Source: Actinomyces lilanjuaniae
GTDB lineage: Bacteria; Actinomycetota; Actinomycetes; Actinomycetales; Actinomycetaceae
Direction: 5' to 3'
Length of the DNA: 64,000 nucleotides
Assembly: GCF_003606385.1 (NCBI RefSeq)
Contig: NZ_CP032514.1
Location: 1,116,001-1,180,000 of the forward strand
Position 1 is the first letter of the stretch. Every line of letters starts with the position of its first letter. Position numbers and translations under genes: made by a program. The notes beneath the pieces are model-generated. The model did not search any database. It was not told the DNA's origin and worked only from the letters and a program-made list of their open reading frames with translations. Shown here piece after piece: positions 1-8,863 of the stretch.

Positions 1-767
1 TTCTGGTGGCGCTGTTCCGGACCTTCGTGCTCCAGTCCTTCATCATCCCCTCCGGCTCTATGGAGAACACCCTCTCCGAGGGGGACCGGGTGGTTGTCAC
101 CATGTATGACTCCCAGGACATTGAGCGCGGTGACATCGTGGTCTTCACCGACCCCGACGGCTGGCTGGAGGTCACCGAGCCCTCTGGGCTGCAGGGCGTC
201 GTCCAGGACGTGCTGGTGGCGATCCGTATCCTTCCCCAGGACGCGGGGCACCACCTCATCAAGCGGGTGATCGGCATGCCTGGGGACCGGGTCGTCGCGG
301 ACGGTCAGGGGAGCCTGAGCGTCAACGGCGTCGAGGTCGACGAGCCCTACATCAAGCCCGGGCGCTCCGCCTCAGAGATCGCTTTCGACGTGACCGTGCC
401 GCAGGGGTACGTCTGGGTCATGGGGGACAACCGCTCCAACTCGGCTGACTCCCGCCTCCACCGTGATGACACCCATGGGGGATTCGTCCCCCTGAGCAAC
501 GTCGTGGGTGTCGCCAAGGCGGTGGAGTGGCCGGTCACTCACTGGACAGGCCTGGGTGGGGGCAGGGAGGTGTTCCGCTCCGTCCCGGCTCCCCAGGCCT
601 CGCCCCTGCCCGGGGGCCAGGCGCAGGGCCACCCTGTGCTGGCCGGGCCTGGGGCGGCGGTCGCAAGGAACGGCCTGTGGTACGACGAGCTGTGCTACTC
701 GGGCGTGAACTCTGGCACGTCCCTACGGTCTTCCCGCCTGGCGGTCTCTAGCGTGTGGCACACTTAG
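1..767 (+). CDS. lepB: Signal peptidase I (first copy, 5' end outside window)
   Basis: Membrane serine protease that removes signal peptides from exported proteins. The window opens inside the N-terminal membrane segment. The first visible residues lead into IIPSGSMENTL, whose SGSM serine is the expected nucleophile. HHLIKRVIG supplies the general-base lysine, and the conserved box GDNRSNSADSR follows. It is a paralogue of the second copy downstream of rplS, and the two share a nearly identical DNA stretch. The tail after the last conserved block is longer than in the second copy (about 75 residues after FVPLSNVVG) and looks unordered, so the stop may be displaced. The start lies left of the window. 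Confidence 0.9.
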   Translation, partial: LVALFRTFVLQSFIIPSGSMENTLSEGDRVVVTMYDSQDIERGDIVVFTDPDGWLEVTEPSGLQGVVQDVLVAIRILPQDAGHHLIKRVIGMPGDRVVADGQGSLSVNGVEVDEPYIKPGRSASEIAFDVTVPQGYVWVMGDNRSNSADSRLHRDDTHGGFVPLSNVVGVAKAVEWPVTHWTGLGGGREVFRSVPAPQASPLPGGQAQGHPVLAGPGAAVARNGLWYDELCYSGVNSGTSLRSSRLAVSSVWHT

Positions 768-912
768 GCACGCTCTCGTGCGCCGTAGCGCCTCTGCCGC
801 TGGGGAGGCCTGCGCTCAGGCGGCTCGGGGCGTCGCAGACCGGTCGGCCTCGTGGGGGGTCGCACCGCTGAGGTAATCACTCGTGACCAGCGGCATGGGT
901 GTGGAGGAAGCA

Positions 913-1260
913 ATGAACCTGATCGACGAGATCGACGCCGCGTCCCTGCGCCGGGACATTCCCGACTTCCGTCCGGGTGACACCCTGAAGGTGCACGTCA
1001 AGGTGGTTGAGGGCACGCGGACACGTGTCCAGGTCTTCCAGGGCGTCGTCATCGCCCGGCAGGGAGGGGGAGTCTCCGAGACTTTCACCATCCGCAAGAT
1101 CTCCTTCGGTGTGGGGGTGGAGCGCACCTTCCCCCTCCACACTCCCTCGATCGACAAGATCGAGGTCGTCACCCGTGGTCGCGTCCGTCGTGCCAAGCTC
1201 TACTACCTGCGCAACCTGCGCGGCAAGGCGGCCAAGATCAAGGAGCGTCGCGAGTCGTGA
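913..1260 (+). CDS. rplS: Large ribosomal subunit protein bL19
   Basis: L19 of the 50S subunit, at the 30S-50S interface. The 115-residue product shows the family core: [12 protein letters not shown], then [36 protein letters not shown], and the basic end [20 protein letters not shown]. An in-frame start 30 bases upstream exists, but ATG at 913 is preferred because GGAGG lies five bases before it and [11 protein letters not shown] is the usual family start. It sits between two signal peptidase genes. Streptomyces also clusters several type I signal peptidases beside rplS. A hairpin follows the stop. Confidence 0.97.
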   Translation: MNLIDEIDAASLRRDIPDFRPGDTLKVHVKVVEGTRTRVQVFQGVVIARQGGGVSETFTIRKISFGVGVERTFPLHTPSIDKIEVVTRGRVRRAKLYYLRNLRGKAAKIKERRES

Positions 1261-1279
1261 CCTTCCTGGTGCCTTGGTA

Positions 1280-1307
1280 GGTGCCCCGGGACGTCTCCTG
1301 GGGCACC
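1280..1307 (+). terminator. Hairpin after rplS
   Basis: Arms GGTGCCCC (1280-1287) and GGGGCACC (1300-1307) form a perfect 8-bp stem with a 12-base loop, 20 bases after the rplS stop. No T-run follows. It could end or attenuate transcription into the second lepB. Confidence 0.5.
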
Positions 1308-1343
1308 CACCACCAGGACCATGAGGTCAGCGGGGAGGGAGAC

Positions 1344-2177
1344 GTGAGCCTGTCGCAGGACGCCGATCATGAGAGCCGGGACCAGCAGGCCAGCGAGGGA
1401 GGTGTCCAGCAACCGGGGGACGAGCCGCCCCTGCCGCCCTCTATCCCTCCGCGTCGCAGTCCCGCTCCTGTCATCGTCCCGGTGCGGCGGCGCTCCTCAC
1501 GCGCGGTGGCCTGCCTGGGGCTCATCGTCACCGTCCTCCTGGTGACGGCCCTGTTCAAGACCTTTGTCCTCCAGACGTACACGATCCCCTCGGCGTCCAT
1601 GGAGGACACCCTCAGTGTCGGGGACCAGGTGGCGGTGACCATGTATGACTCGGGACAGGTCGAGCGTGGTGACGTCATTGTCTTTACCGATCCGGGCGGG
1701 TGGCTCGACGTCACTGAGCCCACGGGCCTGCACAGGGTCCTCCAGGAGGCGCTTGTCGCCCTGCGTCTGCTACCCCAGGACACGGGTCACCACCTCATCA
1801 AGCGTGTCATCGGCGTGGGCGGGGACCACGTCGTCTCCGACGGGCAAGGGGTACTGTCCGTTAACGGGACCGTCGTGGAGGAGACCTACCTCAGGGACGG
1901 CGAGCTGGCCTCACTGACCGCCTTCGACGTGACCGTGCCGGAGGGGTACGTCTGGGTCATGGGGGACAACCGCTCCAACTCGGCGGACTCCCGCTACCAC
2001 CAGGACAAGGAGCACGCAGGCTTCGTGCCGCAGTCGAGTATCGTCGGTGTGGCCAGGTACGTCATCTGGCCGCTGGACCGCTGGGAGGTCCTTGACGAGG
2101 GGCGCACCGTCTTTGCTGACGTTCCTGGGCACTCCCGGTCTCCCCAGCCGACGGCTGCCTCCGGGGACGGCCAGTGA
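1344..2177 (+). CDS. lepB: Signal peptidase I (second copy)
   Basis: Type I signal peptidase of 277 residues. A proline-rich cytoplasmic N-terminus (about 50 residues) precedes one membrane helix, ACLGLIVTVLLVTALF (about 56-71). Then comes IPSASMEDTL with catalytic Ser85, HHLIKRVIG with the lysine, and the GDNRSNSADSR box. GTG at 1344 is chosen because GGGGAGGGA lies a few bases upstream; an in-frame GTG at 1281 falls inside the rplS hairpin and is less likely. The stop overlaps the rnhB start (GTGA), so the two are translationally coupled. Lower-conservation parts differ clearly from copy one, but the catalytic boxes match. Confidence 0.95.
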   Translation: MSLSQDADHESRDQQASEGGVQQPGDEPPLPPSIPPRRSPAPVIVPVRRRSSRAVACLGLIVTVLLVTALFKTFVLQTYTIPSASMEDTLSVGDQVAVTMYDSGQVERGDVIVFTDPGGWLDVTEPTGLHRVLQEALVALRLLPQDTGHHLIKRVIGVGGDHVVSDGQGVLSVNGTVVEETYLRDGELASLTAFDVTVPEGYVWVMGDNRSNSADSRYHQDKEHAGFVPQSSIVGVARYVIWPLDRWEVLDEGRTVFADVPGHSRSPQPTAASGDGQ

Positions 2178-2968
2178 CACCTGCTGCCAGGGACAGGCTG
2201 CGGCCTGACCGTTGCCTGGAGCGTGACCTGCTGGTGGACGCGGCCCTGGTGGGTGGCGTCGACGAGGTCGGCCGGGGCGCGCTGGCCGGTCCCGTCAGCG
2301 TCGGTGTGGCTATCGTCTCCCGGGAGACTCCTGACGCCTTCCCGCGGGGGCTGGCCGACTCCAAGCAGCTGAGTGCGCCCAGGCGCCGGGCGCTGGTCAT
2401 GCCCTTGCGCCAGTGGTTGGAGGACTGGGCCGTGGCTCACGCCACCTCCGCTGAGATCGACGCCTACGGGATCACCGGTGCCCTGCACCTGGCGGGCCAG
2501 CGGGCGCTGGCGGAGGTCTCCGCCCGCGGGCACACCCCGGAGGCGCTCATCCTCGACGGGGTCTCGGACTGGCTGCGTCCCCAGGATCCCCAGGCCTCGC
2601 GCGGGGGCGCTACCGAAGCCCCCGACCTCCTCAGCGGGCTCGGACCCGCTGTCGGCCTGGGCGTCACCGACCTCCGCACCGGTCTCCACGACGTCCCCGG
2701 CCAGGTCCGTGGCCCGGGCTGGGCGGGCCCGCGCGTGCACCTGCGGGCCAGGGCTGACGCCACCTGCGCCGTCGTCGCGGCAGCCAGCGTCCTGGCCAAG
2801 GTGGAACGCGACTCGGTGATGACACAGCTGGAGGACCCCGGATACGGCTGGGCCTCGAACAAGGGCTACGCCTCGGCAGCCCACGTGGAGGCACTGGGCA
2901 GGCTGGGGGCCAGCGAGCACCACCGCCGCAGCTGGCGCCTGCCAGGGCTGAGCGGTCCCCGGACCTGA
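2174..2968 (+). CDS. rnhB: Ribonuclease HII
   Basis: Endonuclease that cuts the RNA strand of RNA-DNA hybrids and removes misincorporated ribonucleotides. The catalytic signature VDEVGRGALAGP (Asp, Glu) is near residue 29, LADSKQLS follows, ILDG gives another acidic residue, and ADATCAVVAAASVLAKVERD holds the last aspartate. A loop of about 45 residues rich in Gly/Pro sits between ILDG and the last motif and lengthens the protein to 264 residues. The GTG start overlaps the lepB stop by four bases. The order lepB-rnhB-DUF2469 is the standard actinobacterial one. Confidence 0.95.
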   Translation: MTPAARDRLRPDRCLERDLLVDAALVGGVDEVGRGALAGPVSVGVAIVSRETPDAFPRGLADSKQLSAPRRRALVMPLRQWLEDWAVAHATSAEIDAYGITGALHLAGQRALAEVSARGHTPEALILDGVSDWLRPQDPQASRGGATEAPDLLSGLGPAVGLGVTDLRTGLHDVPGQVRGPGWAGPRVHLRARADATCAVVAAASVLAKVERDSVMTQLEDPGYGWASNKGYASAAHVEALGRLGASEHHRRSWRLPGLSGPRT

Positions 2969-3033
2969 CCCGGGGCGGGCACCCTTGGACCGACTCGCCC
3001 GGCTGACCACGCCCGCTGTGCCCGCCGGTCGTG

Positions 3034-3039
3034 CATGAT
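3034..3039 (+). promoter_or_regulatory. Probable -10 box, leaderless start
   Basis: CATGAT ends exactly six bases before the GTG start of the DUF2469 gene, and no Shine-Dalgarno is present. The spacing matches the other leaderless starts in this window. Confidence 0.5.
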
Positions 3040-3045
3040 GGCCTG

Positions 3046-3351
3046 GTGAGCGCCGACGACCTTGAGGCATATGAGAACGAGCTGGAGCTGGCCCTGTACC
3101 GGGAGTACCGCGACGTCGTCTCCCTGTTCTCCTACGTGGTGGAGACCGAGCGCCGCTTCTACCTGGCCAACGCTGTTGACGTCCAGGTCCGTGGCAACGG
3201 CGGTGAGGTCTTCTTCGAGCTGGCCCTGGAGGACGCCTGGGTGTGGGACATCTACCGTGCCTCCCGCTTTGTCAAGTCCGTCCACGTCGTCACTTTCAAG
3301 GATGTCAACGTCGAGGAACTGACTAAGCTGGAGATGGACATCCCCTCCTGA
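3046..3351 (+). CDS. DUF2469 family protein
   Basis: Conserved actinobacterial protein of unknown function (101 residues; homologue of Rv2901c by position and sequence). It begins with the family motif SADDLEAYENELELALYREY, followed by YVVETERRFYLAN and a repetitive acidic C-terminal part ending EELTKLEMDIPS. GTG at 3046 is preferred over an in-frame GTG at 3031 because the conserved family N-terminus starts there and a -10-like box sits six bases upstream. The product is small, acidic and has no membrane segment. No function can be assigned from sequence. Confidence 0.9.
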   Translation: MSADDLEAYENELELALYREYRDVVSLFSYVVETERRFYLANAVDVQVRGNGGEVFFELALEDAWVWDIYRASRFVKSVHVVTFKDVNVEELTKLEMDIPS

Positions 3352-3518
3352 GGCTGCTTGGGACAGCCTGGTGACAGGCTCCGCCCCCGCTGCCTGAGCC
3401 TGCCTGGTCACCACAGGTGCCTGTGCGGGACCGCAGTCCACAAGGCGCCGGGCTCCCCTGCACCTGCTGCCTCCGCCGTGGGCCATGCTCAGGGCACTCA
3501 GGGAGGGAGGATGCCGTC

Positions 3519-4046
3519 GTGGAGGCACACACTACTGTCCGTCGTCTGCAGGAGAGGTCGGGGGGACAAGGAGAGCAGGGCACGGTACCGGTTTCGCAGC
3601 CCAGCATTGGTCGCAGTGCCGACCACAGTGCCGAGGTGGGCCGCCGTGGTGAGGACCTGGTCGCCCGCTACCTGGAGGACGCCGGGTGGCAGGTGCTGGA
3701 GCGCAACTGGCGGCCGAAGACCAGCAGGCGCGGTGAGCTCGACGTCATCGCGCTCGATCCGGGGACGGGATCGGGACGGGAGCAGGCCGCCCAGGGAGGC
3801 AGCGACACCGCCCGACAGCGGCCGGTCCTGGTCGTCATCGAGGTCAAGACCCGGACCTCCCTGGGCCGCGGCTGTCCGGCCGAGGCCGTGGGGGCGAGGA
3901 AGATCGCCAGGATACGCAGCCTGGCAGCGCTGTGGGCTGCCACTCATCGTGTTGTCCACGGCGGGACACGCATTGACGTGGTATCTGTCCTGCTACGTTC
4001 CCGGCGGCCTGCGCTCCTGCGCCACCACCGGGGGGTGGCACTGTGA
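3519..4046 (+). CDS. YraN / UPF0102 nuclease-fold protein
   Basis: UPF0102 protein with a predicted Holliday-junction-resolvase-like endonuclease fold; its cellular role is not established. The core GRRGEDLVARYLEDAGW is followed by RNWRP, GELDVIALD and VIEVKTRT, which together give the E-D-ExK pattern of the PD-(D/E)xK superfamily. An insertion of about 20 residues separates the aspartate from the EVK motif. GTG at 3519 was selected because GGGAGGGAGG ends eight bases before it; about 34 further in-frame codons upstream are not conserved in character. The stop overlaps comM (GTGA). In Actinobacteria this gene regularly precedes comM and dprA. Confidence 0.9.
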   Translation: MEAHTTVRRLQERSGGQGEQGTVPVSQPSIGRSADHSAEVGRRGEDLVARYLEDAGWQVLERNWRPKTSRRGELDVIALDPGTGSGREQAAQGGSDTARQRPVLVVIEVKTRTSLGRGCPAEAVGARKIARIRSLAALWAATHRVVHGGTRIDVVSVLLRSRRPALLRHHRGVAL

Positions 4047-5620
4047 CAGGCCTTGCCAGGACGCTGGCGGTGACCCTGACCGGGCTCAGCGGGCACCTGG
4101 TAGAGGTTGAGGCCCACGCGACCCAGGGACTGCCGGGCTTCACCCTGGTCGGGCTGCCCGACACCGCGGTCAGGGAGTCCCGGGAGCGTGTCAGGGCGGC
4201 TCTGAGCACCTGCGGCCTGGCCTGGGGGGAGCAGCGGCTGACGCTCAGTCTCTCCCCGGCGGACCTGCCCAAGTCGGGCAGCAGCCTGGACCTGGCCCTG
4301 GCCCTGGCGGTCCTGGGAGCCCGTGGGCGGCTCACCAGCGACGCCTCGGAGATGCTGAGCCGCACGGTCTATATCGGCGAGCTCGGCCTGGACGGGACGG
4401 TGCACCCGGTGCGTGGGGTGCTTCCCGCCGTGCATGCCGCCGTGGAGTCCGGTGCGCAGGAGGTTGTCGTGGCTCAGGCGGCCGCTGCCGAGGCCAGGCT
4501 GGTCCCGGGAGCCCGGGTCGTGGCCGTGGACCATCTCGGTGAGATGATCCAGCGCTACGGAGGAGTGCTGCCAGCGGGGGCAGCCCACCTGGTGAGCAGC
4601 TCGGTCGAGCACGCCTTCCGCCGGTCTGGGGCACCTGCGACCCCCTCGCCTGCCCGGAAGCCGGACCTGGCTGACATCATCGGGCAGGAGGAGGCGCGCC
4701 ACGCCCTTGAGGTCGCTGCGGCGGGCGGGCACCACCTGCTGCTGACCGGCCCACCGGGCACTGGCAAAACGATGCTGGCCGAGCGCCTCCCCACGATCCT
4801 GCCGCCGCTGCGACAGGAGGACGCGGTCACCGTCACCTCGATCCACTCCGTGGCTGGTGTGTTCAGCCCGGAGTCAGGTCTCATGAGTGACCCGCCTCTG
4901 CGCGCCCCGCACCACTCGGCGACACGGGCGGCGATGGTCGGTGGGGGCACAGGTATGCCCCGCCCCGGCGAGATCTCACTAGCGCACCGGGGCGTCCTCT
5001 TCCTGGACGAGGCCCCCGAGTTCAGCCCCGGCGTGCTGGACAGCCTGCGTCAGCCCCTGGAGTCGGGAACCGTCACCATCGACCGTGTCGGTGGCCGGGC
5101 CTCCTTCCCCGCGAGCTTCCAGCTGGTCCTGGCGGCCAACCCCTGCCCCTGCGGCAGGGGAGGCGGCAGGGGGCTGGAGTGCACCTGCACCTCCCTCCAG
5201 CGCCGCCGCTACCTCTCCCGCCTGTCCGGCCCCCTGCTGGACCGGGTGGACATCCAGGTGGAGGTCGCTGCCCACAGCGCGGCAGAGATAGCCGCCGCCA
5301 GGACAGGGGAGTCCAGCGTCCTCGTGGCCCGACGTGTGCTCCGGGCGCGTCAGCGTGCGGCCCGCCGCCTGGCAGGCACCCCGTGGCAGGTCAGCGCGGA
5401 GGTGCCGGGGTCCTACCTGCGTGGTCCCGAGGGTGGTCTGAGCCCGGAGGTGTCACGAGGACTCATGCGGGTGATGGACCGTGGGGACCTCTCCCTGCGC
5501 GGGGTGGACCGGGTCCTGCGCCTGGCGTGGACCCTGGCCGACCTCGACCGGGCTGACACGCCCTCCCCGAAGCACCTGGGGACCGCGCTGGCCCTGCGTA
5601 CCCGGGGAGCGCGACCGTGA
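4043..5620 (+). CDS. comM: ComM / YifB family Mg-chelatase-like AAA+ ATPase
   Basis: AAA+ ATPase of the ComM family; in other bacteria it is a helicase that aids branch migration during natural transformation. Residues 1-180 form the N-terminal domain with GLPGFTLVGLPD. The ATPase domain carries Walker A GPPGTGKT (236-243) and Walker B VLFLDEAPEF (about 318-327). The NPCPCG motif and a second cysteine pair (LECTCT) follow. The length of 525 residues is normal for the family. It overlaps yraN upstream and dprA downstream by four bases each, so yraN-comM-dprA are probably cotranscribed. Confidence 0.95.
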   Translation: MTGLARTLAVTLTGLSGHLVEVEAHATQGLPGFTLVGLPDTAVRESRERVRAALSTCGLAWGEQRLTLSLSPADLPKSGSSLDLALALAVLGARGRLTSDASEMLSRTVYIGELGLDGTVHPVRGVLPAVHAAVESGAQEVVVAQAAAAEARLVPGARVVAVDHLGEMIQRYGGVLPAGAAHLVSSSVEHAFRRSGAPATPSPARKPDLADIIGQEEARHALEVAAAGGHHLLLTGPPGTGKTMLAERLPTILPPLRQEDAVTVTSIHSVAGVFSPESGLMSDPPLRAPHHSATRAAMVGGGTGMPRPGEISLAHRGVLFLDEAPEFSPGVLDSLRQPLESGTVTIDRVGGRASFPASFQLVLAANPCPCGRGGGRGLECTCTSLQRRRYLSRLSGPLLDRVDIQVEVAAHSAAEIAAARTGESSVLVARRVLRARQRAARRLAGTPWQVSAEVPGSYLRGPEGGLSPEVSRGLMRVMDRGDLSLRGVDRVLRLAWTLADLDRADTPSPKHLGTALALRTRGARP

Positions 5621-6902
5621 CCTCCCGGACCTCCCGGACCTCCCGGACCTCCCGGCCGCCCCGGCTGCTTCCCTACGACGTGAGCGATACCAGGCTGGCC
5701 CGGGCTACCTGGTCCCGCCTGGCTGAGCCTGCCGATCCCGCTGCCGCCCGCCTGGTGGGAGCCTTGGGGCCCAGTCGGGCGTTGGGATGGCTGCTTGAGG
5801 AGGCGCTGACCAGGGATGGGCAGGTGCGCACGGCCGCGCCCCCGCCCCTGCCCGCTCCCGGTGATCCGGGGGAGGCGGGGGTCAGGTGGGCGCAGGCGGC
5901 GGCGCGGTGGGCGCCCAGGCTCCAGGGCCTGGACATACGACGTGAGCTGGACGTCCTGGAGCGCCTGGGCGGGCACCTGGTCCTTCCGGGGCAGCGGTGG
6001 TGGCCAGGGGGGCTGGACGACTTGGAACAGCCACCGTTCTGCCTGTGGGTACGCGGGGACCCTGCTGTCATGGTCGGTGGCACCCCTCCGGAAGCAGACT
6101 GTCCGGAAGGCCCGGGTGCTGTCGCAGTGGTCGGGGCTCGCGCCGCGACACCCTACGGGGAGCAGGTCGCCTCCGACCTGGCTGCCGGGCTGGCTCGTCG
6201 AGGCGTCGTCGTTGTCTCCGGTGGGGCCTTTGGGATCGATGCCGCCTCCCACCGGGGCGCGCTGCGCTGCGGCACCACCCTGTCCGTCAGTGCCGGGGGA
6301 GTGGATCGGTTCTACCCGCAGGGTCAGGCCAACCTGCTGCGGGCGGTTATCGACCGCGGGGCACTCGTGGCTGAGGTCCCCCGGGGTGCGCGCCGGCACG
6401 GCACCGCTTCCTCACCCGTAACCGGCTGATCGCCGCGACGTCCCAGGCCACGGTGGTTATCGAGGCAGCCTGGCGCTCCGGGGCGCTGTCTACGGCCCAC
6501 CGCGCCCAGGAGCTGGGACGGCCTGTCGGTGCCGTTCCCGGGCCGGTCACCTCTATGACTTCGGTCGGGTGCCACCGGCTCCTGCGCAATGGTGCCGTGT
6601 GCGTGACCGACACCGATGACGTCCTGGAGCTGGTGTGCCCGCTGGGGACGGTGGACGCCGACGGGCTCAAGGAGGCTGAGCACTCCCTGGGCAGCAGTCG
6701 GCTGCTGGACGGCCTCGACCATGCCAGCGCTGTGGTCCTCGACTCGCTGCCTGCCCGCTCCTCGGCCTCCACCGAGGCGGTTGTGCGTGCCTGCGGGCTT
6801 TCACCCCGTGAGACCACGGCGGCGCTGGGGATCCTGGAGCTGGCCGGACGGGTGGAGCGGGTCGGTAGCCGGTGGCGACGACGCCGGTCGGCGCGTGCCT
6901 GA
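5617..6902 (+). CDS. dprA: DNA-processing protein DprA (one frameshift)
   Basis: DprA binds incoming single-stranded DNA and loads RecA. The Rossmann-like core is visible: AVVGARAATPYGEQVASDLA, VVVSGGAFGIDAASHRGAL, VDRFYPQGQANLL, then after a frame change RFLTRNRLIAATSQATVVIEAA and GRPVGAVPGPVTS. The frame breaks at a C5G4 run (6378-6386). Adding one base there restores EVPPGCAPARHRFLTRNR, a close family match, and gives 428 residues. A C-terminal winged-helix-like part follows. The N-terminus holds a TSR repeat made by four 9-bp units (5620-5655). A programmed shift is unlikely because many other genes here carry the same kind of lesion. Confidence 0.88.
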
Positions 6903-7046
6903 CGGTGTCTGCCGCGGTCCGCTGCGTGCCAGCCGTGCCCAGGGGGCTCGGCTGGTGCCAAGGGCAGTGAACCGTGAGTGCCAGGAGGCGGCGTGTCGCG
7001 GGGCTCCTGGTTGGCGCGCCCTGGGAGTCTATGGGCTCCGTGGTCC

Positions 7047-7052
7047 TAGCCT
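7047..7052 (+). promoter_or_regulatory. Probable -10 box, leaderless start of xerC
   Basis: TAGCCT followed by six bases and the GTG at 7059. There is no Shine-Dalgarno, which supports this far-upstream GTG as the xerC start. Confidence 0.55.
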
Positions 7053-7058
7053 GGGCCC

Positions 7059-8108
7059 GTGTCCGTCCCTGCATCCAGACCTGCGCCCGGCTCTCTGCCC
7101 AGTGCTGCTCCCCAGGGGCGCGGTACACCGTCGGGGAGCACGGGGGAGCGTCGCGAGGCTCCAGGTGACCCGGGGCGCTCCCCAGGCTCATTCACACGTG
7201 GCAGCCTGGTTGCGGGGTGGCTGCGCCACCTGAGCCTCCAGCGAGGCCTCTCCGAGCACACCGTGCGAGCCTACGCCGCCGACCTGCGCGACCTCCTCGG
7301 CTTCCTCGGCGTAGGACCCGGGGATGAGGAGCCGGTCGGGCCGGTGCTGGCCAGCCTGGGCCTGACTGACCTGCGCGCCTGGCTGGCGGAGCAGGCCGCC
7401 TCGGGTCGCTCGCGGGCGACGCTGGCCCGGCGGGCGGCGGCGGCCAGAGCCTTCTCGTCGTGGGCGCACGGGCTGGGCCTGATCCCCGCTGACGCGGCCG
7501 CCCGGCTGCGCTCCCCACGGCCCGACAACCGCCTCCCCGGTGTCCTGACCACGCAGCAGGCCGGTCACTTGCTTGCGACCGCAGCCGAGCTTGCCTGTCA
7601 GGAGGACCCTCTGGCCGTGCGGGACCTGGCGCTGGTCGAGACCCTCTACGCCACCGGGGTGCGGGTCTCAGAGCTCTGCGGTCTGGACGCTGCTGACCTT
7701 GACCGCAGCGCCCGCACGCTGAGAGTGCTGGGAAAGGGAGACAAGGAGCGGGTCGTCCCCTACGGCGTCCCCGCCGCGCGCGCCCTGGACCGGTGGCTGG
7801 GCACCCGCCCGCAGCTAGCGGGCACGGATGCTGGCCAGGCGCTCTTCCTGGGGGCACGCGGGCGTCGTATCGACCCTCGGGTCGTGCGGCAGGTGGTCCA
7901 CCGCCTGTGCGCGGCAGCCCAGGTCCCCGACCTCGGCCCCCACGGCCTGCGGCACTCCGCAGCCACCCACGTCCTGTCCGGCGGCGCGGACCTGCGCAGC
8001 GTCCAGGAGATCCTGGGGCACTCCTCCCTGGCGACCACCCAGCGCTACACGCACGTCTCCGCCGAACGCCTGCGCGCTGTCTACGAGCAGGCCTTCCCCC
8101 GGGCCTGA
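7059..8108 (+). CDS. xerC: Site-specific tyrosine recombinase XerC
   Basis: Tyrosine recombinase that resolves chromosome dimers with XerD at dif. The SAM-like core-binding domain spans about residues 48-140 ([17 protein letters not shown]). The catalytic domain holds Arg202 ([11 protein letters not shown]), Lys226 (GKGDKE), His295-Arg298 ([10 protein letters not shown]), His321 (LGHSSL) and Tyr330 (RYTHVS), so the active site is complete. At 349 residues it is about 45 longer than usual because of a Pro/Ser/Gly-rich N-terminal tail. Position between dprA and rpsB matches Rv2894c (xerC) and argues against an integrase. Confidence 0.93.
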   Translation: MSVPASRPAPGSLPSAAPQGRGTPSGSTGERREAPGDPGRSPGSFTRGSLVAGWLRHLSLQRGLSEHTVRAYAADLRDLLGFLGVGPGDEEPVGPVLASLGLTDLRAWLAEQAASGRSRATLARRAAAARAFSSWAHGLGLIPADAAARLRSPRPDNRLPGVLTTQQAGHLLATAAELACQEDPLAVRDLALVETLYATGVRVSELCGLDAADLDRSARTLRVLGKGDKERVVPYGVPAARALDRWLGTRPQLAGTDAGQALFLGARGRRIDPRVVRQVVHRLCAAAQVPDLGPHGLRHSAATHVLSGGADLRSVQEILGHSSLATTQRYTHVSAERLRAVYEQAFPRA

Positions 8109-8155
8109 CCCGGCTGCCCGCCGGGGCTGCCAGGCCCGCTGGAGCAGTGGTCGGC

Positions 8156-8863
8156 TCAGTCTGCGCCTACCGGCTTGAGCCGGATGACGGCGGGCTGCAC
8201 CAGCCGCAACGGGTTGACATAGCTCGTGGGACCGGTACGTGCACCCCAGTGCAGGGCGTCCCTCCCGTCGGTGCGGTGGCCTGCCACGAGGGTGCCCAGC
8301 ATCTGTCCCCGGGTGACAGCCTGGCCTGCGCTGACCACCGGTTCCACCGGCTCGTAGGTGGTGCGTATTCCGTCAAGGTGGTCTACGGAGACCACCGGCC
8401 GGTCGACGACCACCCCGGAGAAGGCCACGGTGCCGTCGGCGGCGGCCAGGACGGGGGACCCGGCGGGAGCCCCAAGGTCGACCCCGCGGTGCCCGGCCCC
8501 CCACACGAGTGCCGGAGGGTCGAAGGGCTGCAGGACGGCTGCCGCCTCCCCGGTGGGCCACCCGTAGCGGGTCCCCGGCTGCGGCGGCACCTCCTCGGAG
8601 GGGACAGCGGCTGGCGGCACGGCCCAGGCGCGTGGGAAGCCTCCCGCTCCCGGTGCGGCGGCGAGCAGGAGAGGGGCGGTGGCGGCCAGGAGGACCGCGA
8701 TGCCTGCCCGCAGCGGCCAAGGAAGCACCCTTGTCCCTGTAGCGGTCCTTGTAGCGGTCCTTGTGTCGGTCCTTGCGGTGCCGGTAGCAGGGCTGGCAGT
8801 GCCGGGAGCCTGGTTGGCAGGGGCAGCGGTACCGGGTGGAGTTCCAGGGGGAAGGAGTCTCAT
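8156..8863 (-). CDS. M23 family (LytM-type) peptidase, membrane anchored
   Basis: Predicted cell-wall endopeptidase or LytM-like regulator. From the chosen ATG the product has a 50-residue Thr/Ala/Arg-rich start (from 12-bp DNA repeats, 8739-8774), one hydrophobic segment (AGIAVLLAATAPLLLAAAP), and an M23 domain. That domain has HRGVDLGAPAGSPVLAAADG, GIRTTYEPVEPVVSAGQAV, RGQMLGTL and LHWGAR. The first zinc motif HxxxD is present, while the usual HxH is replaced by LHWG, so activity is uncertain. The reading frame stays open 477 bases further upstream, but that part looks non-coding. No Shine-Dalgarno is seen at 8863, so the start is tentative. It lies between xerC and rpsB, where a peptidase gene is common in Actinobacteria. 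Confidence 0.82.
   Translation of the reverse strand: MRLLPPGTPPGTAAPANQAPGTASPATGTARTDTRTATRTATGTRVLPWPLRAGIAVLLAATAPLLLAAAPGAGGFPRAWAVPPAAVPSEEVPPQPGTRYGWPTGEAAAVLQPFDPPALVWGAGHRGVDLGAPAGSPVLAAADGTVAFSGVVVDRPVVSVDHLDGIRTTYEPVEPVVSAGQAVTRGQMLGTLVAGHRTDGRDALHWGARTGPTSYVNPLRLVQPAVIRLKPVGAD

Noticed and set aside
3365..3380. 6-bp hairpin with a GTGA loop after the DUF2469 gene
   Set aside because: The stem is too short in GC-rich DNA to call a terminator with confidence.
6378..6429. Programmed ribosomal frameshifting in dprA and other genes
   Set aside because: No slippery heptamer or following structure was apparent, and the same one-base G/C loss recurs in many unrelated genes, five times in cdsA alone.
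7059..8108. Phage or mobile-element integrase
   Set aside because: The tyrosine recombinase sits in the conserved dprA-xerC-rpsB context and has the XerC pattern.
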